NCBI GenBank assembly: GCA_037903355.1
Contig: JBAJFE010000014.1
Location: 7,006,001 to 7,070,000, forward strand
From: Trichuris trichiura
Taxonomy: Eukaryota; Nematoda; Enoplea; Trichinellida; Trichuridae
Direction of reading: 5' to 3'
Length of the DNA: 64,000 nucleotides
How positions within the stretch are numbered: the first letter of the stretch is position 1; every line of letters starts with the position of its first letter. The notes under the pieces are model-generated. The model made no database searches. It saw only the letters and a program-made list of their open reading frames with translations, and had not been told where the DNA came from. Made by a program: the position numbers and the translations under genes. Below, in pieces: positions 58,701 through 64,000 of the stretch.

Positions 58701-61700
58701 CTGCCCGTAGGTGATTGCATCAGTTCCTCGAGTTCCTCGTTGGTGAACGGTTTTCCACAATCTTCTAAGTCCTCCCTGATATCGTCTTCTATCATGTCGG
58801 AGAAATCCTCACCTTCCAACTCCTTGGAAATGTTCAGTACGTCTATGACGTCCTCGTCGATGGCACCCAAGTCCTCGCATTCACTGACTGCGTTTCCCCA
58901 CAAACGCTTCCAGCAACCACTGACTGTTCTAGGCTTCATCTCGTGTACTGCCGTGTAAAAAATAACGTCACTATTTCACGCCGAAGAAACCGCGTTGTAT
59001 AGAATCCGCAGATAAGGAGAACCGACTGTATATACTCTACACGAAAATGAACGAAGGGGGACAATAACCTATGACAGAGCATCAACATGATAGGACATTG
59101 GCTCATGGCAACATTGAGCTGAAACTAGATAACGTTCTGCGAACTGCGCACGAGTACCTAACAGGAAGGAATCACTCAGATCACCCTATAGGTTGTCGTT
59201 AGTTTAGGCCGTGTGGAAGCAATGGCCTAATGTTGTTATCATCAACACGGACTTCTTACAGTGGCTAACGCAGGCACATTGATAGGTACAGAACGTCTAG
59301 CACGCAAGATATTCGAGGTATACTAACATATGGAAATGTACTCCGCGCATGCCTGCATAAATTTACTCATGGAAACTTACCCTATGGGAAGGAAACACAT
59401 CTGTAACGAATCTGGATGAAGACTGGAGCCCGAGGAATCATATCCCCTTAGTTCCATCCAAACGCATTTCATTTAAGTAGGAAAATGGGCATCTGTACAT
59501 GCGTTCAGACGTACCTGTCTTGCGCAAGTATCTTTGCAACACCTGGCCAGTAGAATCCTAGACCAAACAAAGCGAATGATCGCACGGCAATAAAAACACT
59601 GACATGTAAATGAAAGAAAGTGTGGCCACGTGCCATGAAAAGATACCCATGGAAACAAGTCACATCGAACTCAAGCAATGAGGCAACTGTTAAGTCCGCT
59701 GGCGTAAGCTTTATTTCGTCAAACGTCACACAGTCGTTGGGCGTAGCTTGCACAGAATTCCAGAAGAACCCCGCATTGTTTACGCGTCGTCCTTTTATAG
59801 GACTGGGTCGACCATGTTAGTGAACTTCTGAATATGTGACAAATATTGTTTTGGGTCGACGAGTAATGACCTAATTGTGATTAACGAAGGGAGCGAGCAA
59901 AATATGTTTTGATACACAACAGAAACATGATGGAATGAAAACGATATTCTCATCCTAAGGAAGGCTAGAAAACATGGCACAAAAAACGCGGTGCTCCATG
60001 GAAGAGATTGTCCACCATCGTCAGTCACTCGATAAAGTTATGATTGTAAATCAGTAGAAATGTACCTGCTGGTGACGTACCGCACATAAAGGAAGACCTG
60101 AGGAAACGTTCTAGCATGAGATACAACTAAACATACAGGAAATTCTCATTAGAGCTCACCACGACGACCGGTCTCGTGAAAAGAAACCTTCGAACATGGC
60201 TAACGAAAAATAATGTCCACTGTGTGCGCTCCAGTTTCCGAGGGTCTAGTATGCTACGAGGGCGCCGGAAGTGGAGGCGGCTACTTCGAAGCGTAATCTG
60301 CGACTCTACAGCGTAATAAATGGTTGTTATCGGCACAACGGGACGGACGTTATCGTCAGGTTTAGTGAAAGCATGGAATTTAACAGATGCGCATGCATTG
60401 AAGTTACGGGAAACACAATGGGGATTGCAGGTGTTCAAGCTGAGACGTCGTGTAGGAATTCGTGAAAAACATCGCAGGTCAACTGTCTGAGCTGAGGCGT
60501 GCCTTGGTAGACAGGGTAAATCTCATTCTGCGTTATGTCTGTCCCGGGATCTAGCGACAACTTCTCATCGACAAGTGGAGGCACAGTAAGGAGGCACTGA
60601 CGCCTTCTGCCTGATTAGGTACACCCGAGTGAACCCGTCGGATGCACCTCCAGCGAAATCCACGCGCTGCCTTATTCAGGATGAGCGCCTGCGTTAGCAG
60701 TACGTATGCTTTTTCCTTTTTTGCGTTACTCATTGCTCGCGTGTTCAATGATCGCTAAATAACGTTACTTTGCGCTATGCTTCTTGTGGTTTGCGCCACG
60801 GTCAAAACTGCATAACCCAACAGCAGCAACGAACACGCGTTATGTTAAGGTTTAAGCTTAGGCTAGGGCAGAGCACGATGGCCGGCGTCGTTATAGCTCG
60901 CACTTGGAAACAATTGCCTGAACGGGCAACTGTTTCCAGGTATGCAGCTTTCTTTCGCTAATACGCATCGCGCGTGATCGCTAAATAACGTTATTTTGCG
61001 CTATGCTTCTTGTCGTTTGCGCCACGGTCAAAACTGCAAAACCCAACAGCAGCAACGAACACGAGTCATGTTAAGGTTTAGGCTTAGGCTAGGGCAGGAC
61101 AGGATGGCCGGCAGGGTTATAGCACGCACTTGGAAACAATTATCAGAACGGCCAACTGTTTCCAGATGTGCAGCGTTCCTTCGCTGATACGCATCGCTCG
61201 CATGTGTACACAGTGAACAATAGCTTAGGTCACCCATTGTTCAGGTGACGTAGTAATGATCACGTGACCGCCTTTGAAGTTGCCGCCTCAACTTCCGGCG
61301 CCCCCGTAGCATACAAGACCCGTTTCCGATGAACGGTCGTAAAGCTTTACTGTCGATGAGAACAATGGTACAGAAAGATAAGTAGCAAAGTTGGAGAAAG
61401 CCAGAATACCTCGTGCTCTGAGCAGCGCGCTTATATACCTTTCCCTGACCTGCCTGTTGGCCACATGACGGGAACAGGTCATGAATCAGCGGCCGGCGCG
61501 GGTGTCCGGCGACGTAGCAAATATTTACGTCTTCGCCTGGGAGAAACGCCCTTCGCAAACAGGTTGCGCCCGCTTTGGAGTAGTGGACGTGCGCAGCCAC
61601 CAGCACGCATGTTGCTTAAACCAAAGGGAAATTGTCCATTGGCAGCAGTCATAAATGAGACAGCAGATTTCATTAATGCGGACCATGCGCCGAACTGCAA

Positions 61701-63700
61701 GCACTGAAACGTATGGCATCCATCCGCCAGTAACTCGTTTCGCTACAACGGTTTGATGTGAATCTACATTCTCATTAGAGTGCTAAAAGAAGAAAGAATA
61801 ATGTACTAGCTTGTTTGTTTAAAACCAAACAAAGACGGCAAGCTAATTTGACGCGCTCACTTACTTCTTGCCCTAACTTTATTAAAGTAGACCAGGCAAG
61901 GCTCTGACACCTACATATTTAAGGTAAACACTGGGAATGTAAGAAGGACAAAGCCGCGTTTCGGTAAAGAAACTTTATGTTTCCACTGAGAACAACAAAG
62001 TGTTCAACAGTGATTGTCATTGAAGCAGACGAACAGCATACATGCACTTTGCCCATGAAACGTTTCTTGCTTTTGAGTTTGGCAAATAGATATTATGCCT
62101 TAGTTTTGACTTGAACTGCAATAGTTCAGTACGTTTTATAAATACGCCTTCACTACTTTGCATGGAAAGACGGTGTTTCTTTTAAAGTTTGCAGAGCTTT
62201 CAGTGCCTCATAGTTCACCTCCTTCAGCATGAATTTCTTTCTCACCTGTGTCCCACTTACGTGGGGTCTGCATCTTCTGGCTCCACTTTCTGGTGCAGCA
62301 GTAGTTTTTTCCAACCGGCTTGTCGCATCTTCCTAGGACAGTAACAGCCTGACGCTGGTGGTGCACGGTCTGGATTCGAATCATGGAACTGTAGATCCGT
62401 AGCTCTCTTCTCGTGTAAACCGCTCAGCAACTTCGGACCCCTTCAGCAAAAATAGACGATTAAAAAGAGGCAGCAATGAAGACGAGCTTTACTTACAGAG
62501 TAAACGTACTTTCGCAAGCGGTCCCGCCTCTGCAACTATTCAAACCTGCCCACATCGCAGTTAGATTTTTCAATATCCGTTGTTTTGCCCTACTTTGCGT
62601 TGAAGATGGAGCAAGAAGTGTACTGCAACTTCCATGAATAAAACGTAAAAGAAGCGGTTCGCTTTAATATATGGCAATGAAGGGGGATCTTTAAAACGTT
62701 ATCCCCGCCATTCCCGGCGGCGGCAACTTCATTGGGTAATACGTGATGAGACTACGTAAAGAAGTGTGAATAGCTGAGCAATTAGGACGGGCTGGACTAT
62801 GCTGCGTCAGTGGCCCAATTTTGGCATATATTGTCACGCATGCGGTTACTAATCCTTGCGAAACAATGGTCAGTAACGGTATGAAACAGCTGCGCATAGA
62901 TTGCTGGTACACGTGAGTAACTGTTTGCGCGCTTCGTCGATGCTGCCAGAAATTCTTTAACCGCAACCTGCTAATCCGATTACGTAAGCCAACGCGCACA
63001 ATATCCTCTAATCCCCACTTGACCTCCTTTGAAGTTGCGGCCGCCAGAACTGGCGGGGACAGAGTTTTAAAGACCCCAATGAAGACCTACGCACCTTTCA
63101 CAAAGTTGCATATGCCACGTAAGTCGTATACCTAAGTTGACGCTGTCAGATGCCGGTTGCTGAAAGAAAGAAAGAGACGTGCTTTATGTTTTATTTTGTC
63201 TCACTTTCATGCAAATCGTATGGTAATTTTAGATTCATCATGTTGCGGGAATCAAACCTGACGTTCAGTTCTCTGCTTCTAGTCAGAAACAAGCAGTTAT
63301 TTTGGGTTTAAAGTTGGAAAACTTGAATGAAACCAAACGTCACAAGGCGACGCTCACCGCAGGCGACGTTGCTGGGTATTCACCTTTAATTAATAGAGGA
63401 GACATTAGAAAATCAAGCCTGGCAAAAGGAGCATCTCGCTCTGCAGTTCGTGAACTGGAGTACCGCTGGCCTGGTGGAGAAATTCCATACATTATATCAG
63501 AGCAGTACAATTCTGAATACAGAAAAATCATCACAGGAGCAATGGATGAAATTCAAGAAAAAACTTGTTTACGATTTATTCCGCGTGAATCCCAGAAGCA
63601 GCAGGATTATTTGTACATTGAACCTGTCGATGGCTGCTATTCCTTCATAGGTAGAATCGGAGGTGCACAGCAGGTATCCCTCGCAGATGAATGCATGGAG
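34647..63700 (+). CDS. Second astacin metalloprotease gene, 3' incomplete (putative two-exon model)
   Basis: Exon 1, 34647-34772 (42 codons, phase 0), encodes a signal peptide and short linker before GTAAGT. Exon 2, 63287-63700 (138 codons, phase 0), encodes prodomain plus N-terminal catalytic half and ends ADECME before GTAACT, exactly where gene 1 exon 2 ends. The layout copies gene 1: signal-peptide exon, then a prodomain exon. The joining intron would be about 28.5 kb and hold most of the window's transposons. The zinc-motif exon must lie beyond the right edge. Exon 2 is certain. Linking it to exon 1 is inference from orientation, phase, signal peptide and the lack of a better candidate nearer 63 kb. 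Confidence 0.55.
35063..35682. mobile_element. Short hAT element of the same family as the H3-carrying elements
   Basis: Left end CAGCGTTTCCTAAACTTTTT and right end GGCGATATCGCCCACTTTGGGA then ATCAGTG match the termini of the elements at 37.3-40.3 kb and in the palindrome. 8-bp flanks ATGTAAAT (35055-35062) and GTGTAAAT (35683-35690) match at 7 of 8. Internal sequence is unrelated and non-coding. Confidence 0.75.
35691..37319. other. Gene-free intronic stretch
   Basis: AT-rich; short ORFs on both strands without motifs. Presumed intron of the second astacin. Confidence 0.4.
38684..39079 (-). pseudogene. Histone H3 sequence captured in hAT copy 1
   Basis: Translated on the minus strand it runs from [16 protein letters not shown] through [23 protein letters not shown] and LLMRRLPFQ to [22 protein letters not shown] and GERA then TAA. 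That is H3 from about residue 5 to the last residue, 131 codons against 135-136 in H3. The ARKS sites around K9 and K27 and the GGK around K14 are kept. One in-frame TGA (38885-38887) replaces the Arg of FQR. No start codon is present and K4 is not recoverable. Intronless. Substitutions such as [12 protein letters not shown] and RIHGERA are shared with the other two copies, so all descend from one capture. Not a functional histone gene as it stands. Confidence 0.9.
39099..39533 (-). pseudogene. ZBED-type hAT transposase N-terminus (BED finger), copy 1
   Basis: Minus strand; contains [20 protein letters not shown] then [20 protein letters not shown] and [10 protein letters not shown]. This is the BED zinc finger and following linker of ZBED5/SCAND3-like hAT transposases. 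The first Cys pair is partly lost (FGLSNES in place of CGRAFSNES). A stop after LPRML closes the frame, and the H3 sequence starts about 20 bp further on. Confidence 0.75.
39840..40075. repeat. ~90-bp tandem repeats at the hAT sub-terminus
   Basis: Three tandem copies with the word GACCTCCTTTGAAGTTGCCG (about 39877, 39956, 40048 as GATCTCC variant), spacing about 80-92 bp; the same array recurs at 45570-45790 and 49915-50130. The repeat unit equals the terminal sequence of the GGGGTCT-family elements at 48.0, 61.3 and 63.0 kb. Confidence 0.7.
40270..40994. other. Gene-free stretch
   Basis: Short ORFs on both strands without recognisable motifs; no repeat recognised. Confidence 0.4.
40995..41490. 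mobile_element. FB3 foldback PLE-like unit
   Basis: 40995-41160 (GGATGCTTCGTAACGGGATA at left) is the inverted complement of about 41322-41490 (TATCCCGTTACGAAGCATCC-type text at right). A hammerhead-like core lies at 41283-41320 (+): CTGACGAC, stem, TCTGAAAGCTCTG. Between the arms is (CCTAAG)-type telomere-like sequence at 41163-41182. Confidence 0.7.
41491..42336. other. Gene-free stretch
   Basis: Possible decayed hAT-like coding text on the minus strand, but nothing I can align with confidence. No repeat structure recognised. Confidence 0.35.
42345..42836. mobile_element. Non-autonomous hAT element (GGGCCC type)
   Basis: Ends CAGCCATCCTCAACGTTGGG and ...AAGGTTGAGAATGGCTG are inverted repeats. 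Perfect 8-bp target duplication GTTTAGTC at 42337-42344 and 42837-42844. It contains a small internal inverted repeat (about 42505-42590). The right duplication directly abuts the H3-bearing hAT at 42845. Confidence 0.85.
43366..43551 (-). pseudogene. hAT C-terminal dimerisation fragment (left arm)
   Basis: [20 protein letters not shown] then [24 protein letters not shown] and HQAHPSH match the hAT family C-terminal dimerisation region of ZBED5-like transposases. Mirror copy at 52151-52336. Confidence 0.8.
44187..44552 (-). pseudogene. Histone H3 sequence captured in hAT copy 2 (left arm)
   Basis: Open frame of about 122 codons without a stop from [14 protein letters not shown] through [54 protein letters not shown] and GERA, then TAA. 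H3 begins at about residue 15-17, so the first 14 residues (K4, K9, K14) are absent while K18, K23 and K27 contexts remain. An upstream in-frame TAG and no early ATG mean no proper start. The first Met is mid-protein. Confidence 0.9.
44572..44994 (-). pseudogene. ZBED-type hAT transposase N-terminal fragment (left arm)
   Basis: BED finger [20 protein letters not shown] followed by [44 protein letters not shown] and [14 protein letters not shown]. This is the classical start of ZBED5/GTF2IRD2-like domesticated and mobile hAT transposases. It stops just before the H3 segment, in a different frame from it. Confidence 0.85.
46205..46576 (-). mobile_element. PLE 3' end (left arm), interrupted by a GGGGTCT element
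   Basis: Minus-strand PLE tail with the AAGCGGGTGTTTTAAA block, hammerhead-like core (46289-46324; CTGAAGACTGG...CGAAAGCTCCGG) and terminal CTTGGTACGGGAC near 46215. The PLE continues at 48041-48449 on the far side of the inserted GGGGTCT element. Mirror copy 49128-49495. Confidence 0.75.
46577..48040. mobile_element. GGGGTCT-family non-autonomous element inside the PLE
   Basis: Starts GGGGTCTAACAAAAAGTTGG and ends AAACTTTCAATAAGACCCC, imperfect inverted ends, with TTGTTT present at both flanks. Contains two copies of a TTAGGCTTAGGCTAGGGCAG block (about 47565 and 47797) and a nested hAT MITE (46780-46983). Its first ~680 bp are in the left arm of the palindrome; the rest is in the spacer. 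Confidence 0.65.
46780..46983. mobile_element. 204-bp hAT MITE (left arm)
   Basis: Ends CAGTGTGTCTCAACGTGGG and ...AAGGTTGAGAAACTATG; perfect 8-bp duplication GTCTAACG at 46772-46779 and 46984-46991. Interior is GGGCCC-rich. Mirror copy at 48721-48924. Confidence 0.9.
47259..48449. other. Spacer of the giant inverted repeat
   Basis: 1.19 kb of single-copy sequence: the distal part of the GGGGTCT element to 48040, then PLE coding tail 48041-48449. The right arm begins abruptly in the middle of the PLE text, after GCATTATTA. Confidence 0.85.
48041..48449 (-). pseudogene. PLE C-terminal coding fragment in the spacer
   Basis: Minus strand encodes [20 protein letters not shown], then [20 protein letters not shown] and ISEIWANI. 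This is the same post-GIY-YIG tail as at 32.6-32.7 kb. It is truncated at 48449 by the palindrome junction. Confidence 0.8.
48721..48924. mobile_element. 204-bp hAT MITE (right arm)
   Basis: Mirror of 46780-46983 with perfect 8-bp duplications CGTTAGAC at both sides. Confidence 0.9.
49128..49495 (+). mobile_element. PLE 3' end (right arm)
   Basis: Mirror of 46205-46576. Hammerhead-like core at 49380-49416 (+), then the CGGGACAC...TCCGTAATTAA and GTCCCGTACCAAGACATCAC end. Confidence 0.75.
50710..51132 (+). pseudogene. ZBED-type hAT transposase N-terminal fragment (right arm)
   Basis: Near-identical to the left-arm fragment; visible differences are [10 protein letters not shown] for [17 protein letters not shown] for RHKIGEK, and a C-terminal QRRID. 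TAA/TGA stops follow within 20 bp of the H3 start. Confidence 0.85.
51152..51517 (+). pseudogene. Histone H3 sequence captured in hAT copy 3 (right arm)
   Basis: Open for 122 codons to the natural H3 stop position. Same content as the left-arm copy, with Leu for Pro in [11 protein letters not shown] and otherwise only the shared substitutions. TAG at 51146-51148 lies just upstream. The junction after GERA-TAA is identical in all three copies (CGCGACTTTAGAGATGAAGAC follows). Confidence 0.9.
52151..52336 (+). pseudogene. hAT C-terminal dimerisation fragment (right arm)
   Basis: [20 protein letters not shown], then [19 protein letters not shown] and HQAHPSH. Mirror of 43366-43551. Confidence 0.8.
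52857..53533. other. Gene-free stretch between palindrome and copia
   Basis: Contains a possible Tigger end fragment near 53300 (CGCGTTATCCGCGGTTAATT). Nothing else recognised. Confidence 0.4.
53539..53772 (-). repeat. copia 3' LTR
   Basis: 234 bp; shares TGTTGTAAATTTGTATGC, GCAGCACTCAGAG-like and AGCAAGACTCATCCGCAGAG blocks with the other LTR. Confidence 0.85.
53984..54721 (-). pseudogene. copia RT end and RNase H
   Basis: Encodes [57 protein letters not shown], then [36 protein letters not shown] and [15 protein letters not shown]. This is the copia RT thumb to RNase H with its Asp/Glu residues. It is separated from the upstream RT core by stops and frameshifts. Confidence 0.85.
55120..56409 (-). 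pseudogene. copia integrase and N-terminal RT fragment
   Basis: 429 codons: the end of the pre-integrase zinc region ([14 protein letters not shown]), then [20 protein letters not shown] with the first catalytic Asp. The second catalytic Asp is gone ([10 protein letters not shown] where copia elements have SDNGTEF). The Glu region is kept ([20 protein letters not shown]), followed by [10 protein letters not shown] and RT start ([31 protein letters not shown]). The lost Asp implies an inactive integrase. Plus-strand ORFs here are shadows. Confidence 0.88.
56449..56967 (-). pseudogene. copia protease region
   Basis: [14 protein letters not shown] is the copia-type aspartic protease site (Phe where Thr is usual), followed by [20 protein letters not shown] typical of the protease C-terminal part. 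An upstream zinc knuckle (about 57030-56980) has an internal stop and Tyr in place of its His. Confidence 0.8.
57170..57689 (-). pseudogene. copia gag, two frames
   Basis: 57689-57486 reads [20 protein letters not shown] and [15 protein letters not shown]. 57580-57170 continues in another frame ([29 protein letters not shown]). Typical UBN2-like copia gag, interrupted by one frameshift. Confidence 0.75.
57888..57905 (-). other. copia primer-binding site, tRNA-iMet internal type
   Basis: The plus strand reads TGTGCTGGGCCTATAACC directly before the LTR TG. Initiator tRNA-Met carries GTGCTGGGCCCATAACC across its anticodon stem and CAT anticodon, so only one base differs. Drosophila copia uses this internal half-tRNA primer. 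Confidence 0.75.
57906..58142 (-). repeat. copia 5' LTR
   Basis: 237 bp, TGTTGTAAATT...TTTCTAACA, followed by the TTCTC target duplication. Confidence 0.85.
58560..59040 (-). pseudogene. Tigger transposase C-terminal fragment
   Basis: Minus strand 58939-58667 encodes [20 protein letters not shown] then an acidic tail ([29 protein letters not shown]). [20 protein letters not shown] follows near 58680-58600. This is the layout of the Tigger C-terminus. No DDE domain remains nearby. The flank near 59000 (CCGCGTTGTATAGAATCCGC) may be a terminal remnant. Confidence 0.6.
59041..60233. other. Gene-free stretch
   Basis: No motif-bearing ORF and no repeat recognised. Confidence 0.4.
60242..61321. 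mobile_element. Long-TIR non-autonomous element, GGGTCT family
   Basis: The first ~50 bp (GGGTCTAGTATGCTACGAGG, then GCGCCGGAAGTGGAGGCGGC) are an inverted repeat of the last ~50 bp. A perfect 8-bp duplication GTTTCCGA lies at 60234-60241 and 61322-61329. The interior holds a tandem duplication of about 225 bp (60742-60965 and 60970-61195), each unit with a TTAGGCTAGGGCAG-type block. No transposase, and ORFs are short. TIR length and 8-bp duplication suggest Mutator-like or hAT-related mobilisation; not decided. Confidence 0.85.
61330..62682. other. Gene-free stretch
   Basis: Short ORFs only; no feature recognised. Confidence 0.4.
62683..63077. mobile_element. 395-bp MITE, GGGGTCT family
   Basis: Left GGGGATCTTTAAAACGTTAT then CCCCGCC; right GGCGGGGACAGAGTTTTAAA then GACCCC. 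Inverted ends of about 45 bp flanked by AATGAAG at 62676-62682 and 63078-63084. Confidence 0.85.
63287..63700 (+). CDS. Astacin 2 exon 2: prodomain and N-terminal catalytic half
   Basis: Acceptor CTAGTCAG ends at 63286 and donor GTAACT follows 63700; phase 0 at both ends. Encodes [56 protein letters not shown] and [20 protein letters not shown]. It is clearly paralogous to 11203-11673, and the cysteines match. The next exon with the zinc motif should lie just past the window. Confidence 0.88.
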
Positions 63701-63916
63701 GTAACTAGTTAAGCCGATGAGTTGTTGTGCTTTCCACGCTTGCTGTTTGTTAGCCTTAAAAAGGTTTCGTCAATTAAGAAGAAGTTTTGCTTAGCTGGGT
63801 GGAGGCTGTGGCTCAATAGTAATCTGGCTTGCTTAATGTTTTTTGTTAATGCTGAAGGAAGTATGTAATAGAATTTTGACCATAATTTTTTAAAGATAAT
63901 AATTACTGTTTTGTAG

Positions 63917-64000
63917 ATGCAACTTCTTGGTACGGGTCCGGGGAGTTTCATGTCAGGTTTCCTTCACGGAATGCTTGTCCCGTTGGAAAATTTTAATTTT
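63917..64000. mobile_element. Start of another FB1/PLE unit, cut by the window edge
   Basis: CTTCTTGGTACGGGTCCGGG, then TTTCATGTCAGGTTTCC and TTGTCCCGTTG match the left end of the foldback at 27238-27506. Confidence 0.7.

Noticed and set aside
1..64000. tRNA, rRNA or CRISPR arrays
   Set aside because: None recognised by eye. The iMet-like stretch at 57888-57905 is a retrotransposon primer site, not a tRNA gene.

Overview
Eukaryotic (invertebrate) nuclear DNA. Three things point to this: spliced genes with GT-AG introns, a very dense and varied transposon load, and no operon-like bacterial gene packing. A nematode is the best guess, possibly of the Trichinellida type. Supporting this are astacin metalloproteases ending in an ShK domain, abundant BEL, Penelope-like, Tigger and ZBED-type hAT elements, and repeated short runs of the nematode telomere hexamer TTAGGC inside repeats. 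The species assignment is inference.

Host genes, all on the + strand. (1) About 509-5483: an enhancer-of-polycomb (EPC) homologue whose first exon(s) lie left of the window. (2) 9210-17033: a complete three-exon astacin metalloprotease (signal peptide, prodomain, catalytic domain, ShK). (3) 34647-34772 plus 63287-63700: the probable signal-peptide exon and prodomain/N-terminal catalytic exon of a second astacin. The roughly 28.5 kb between them would be one transposon-filled intron, and the zinc-binding exon lies off the right edge.

Transposons by region. 2.1-3.9 kb: repeat mosaic inside an EPC intron. 7.5-8.8 kb: a foldback Penelope-like (PLE) unit carrying a second foldback inserted in it. 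12.6-14.8 kb: a decayed Tigger element with a PLE foldback. 19.3-20.9 kb: PLE remnants. 21.1-27.2 kb: a very young BEL/Pao retrotransposon (289-bp LTRs differing at one base). 27.2-27.5 kb: PLE foldback. 28.8-30.2 kb: second Tigger. 30.5-31.3 kb: hAT MITE. 31.8-33.8 kb: PLE with reverse transcriptase tail and GIY-YIG endonuclease. 35.1-35.7 kb: hAT MITE. 37.3-40.3 kb: hAT element containing a histone H3 gene copy. 42.3-42.8 kb: hAT MITE. 42.8-52.9 kb: a giant inverted repeat (arms about 4.4 kb, spacer about 1.2 kb), each arm carrying another H3-bearing hAT element. 53.5-58.1 kb: an old copia element. 58.5-59.0 kb: Tigger fragment. 60.2-61.3 and 62.7-63.1 kb: long-TIR non-autonomous elements. 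63.9 kb to the end: start of another PLE unit.

The most unusual material is of two kinds. First, a hAT transposon family has captured a histone H3 coding sequence; there are three copies here, two of them in a near-perfect 10-kb palindrome whose outer ends coincide with hAT termini. Second, hammerhead-ribozyme-like cores recur at more than a dozen places in several PLE/foldback families, usually as head-to-head pairs flanked by 11-14 bp target duplications.
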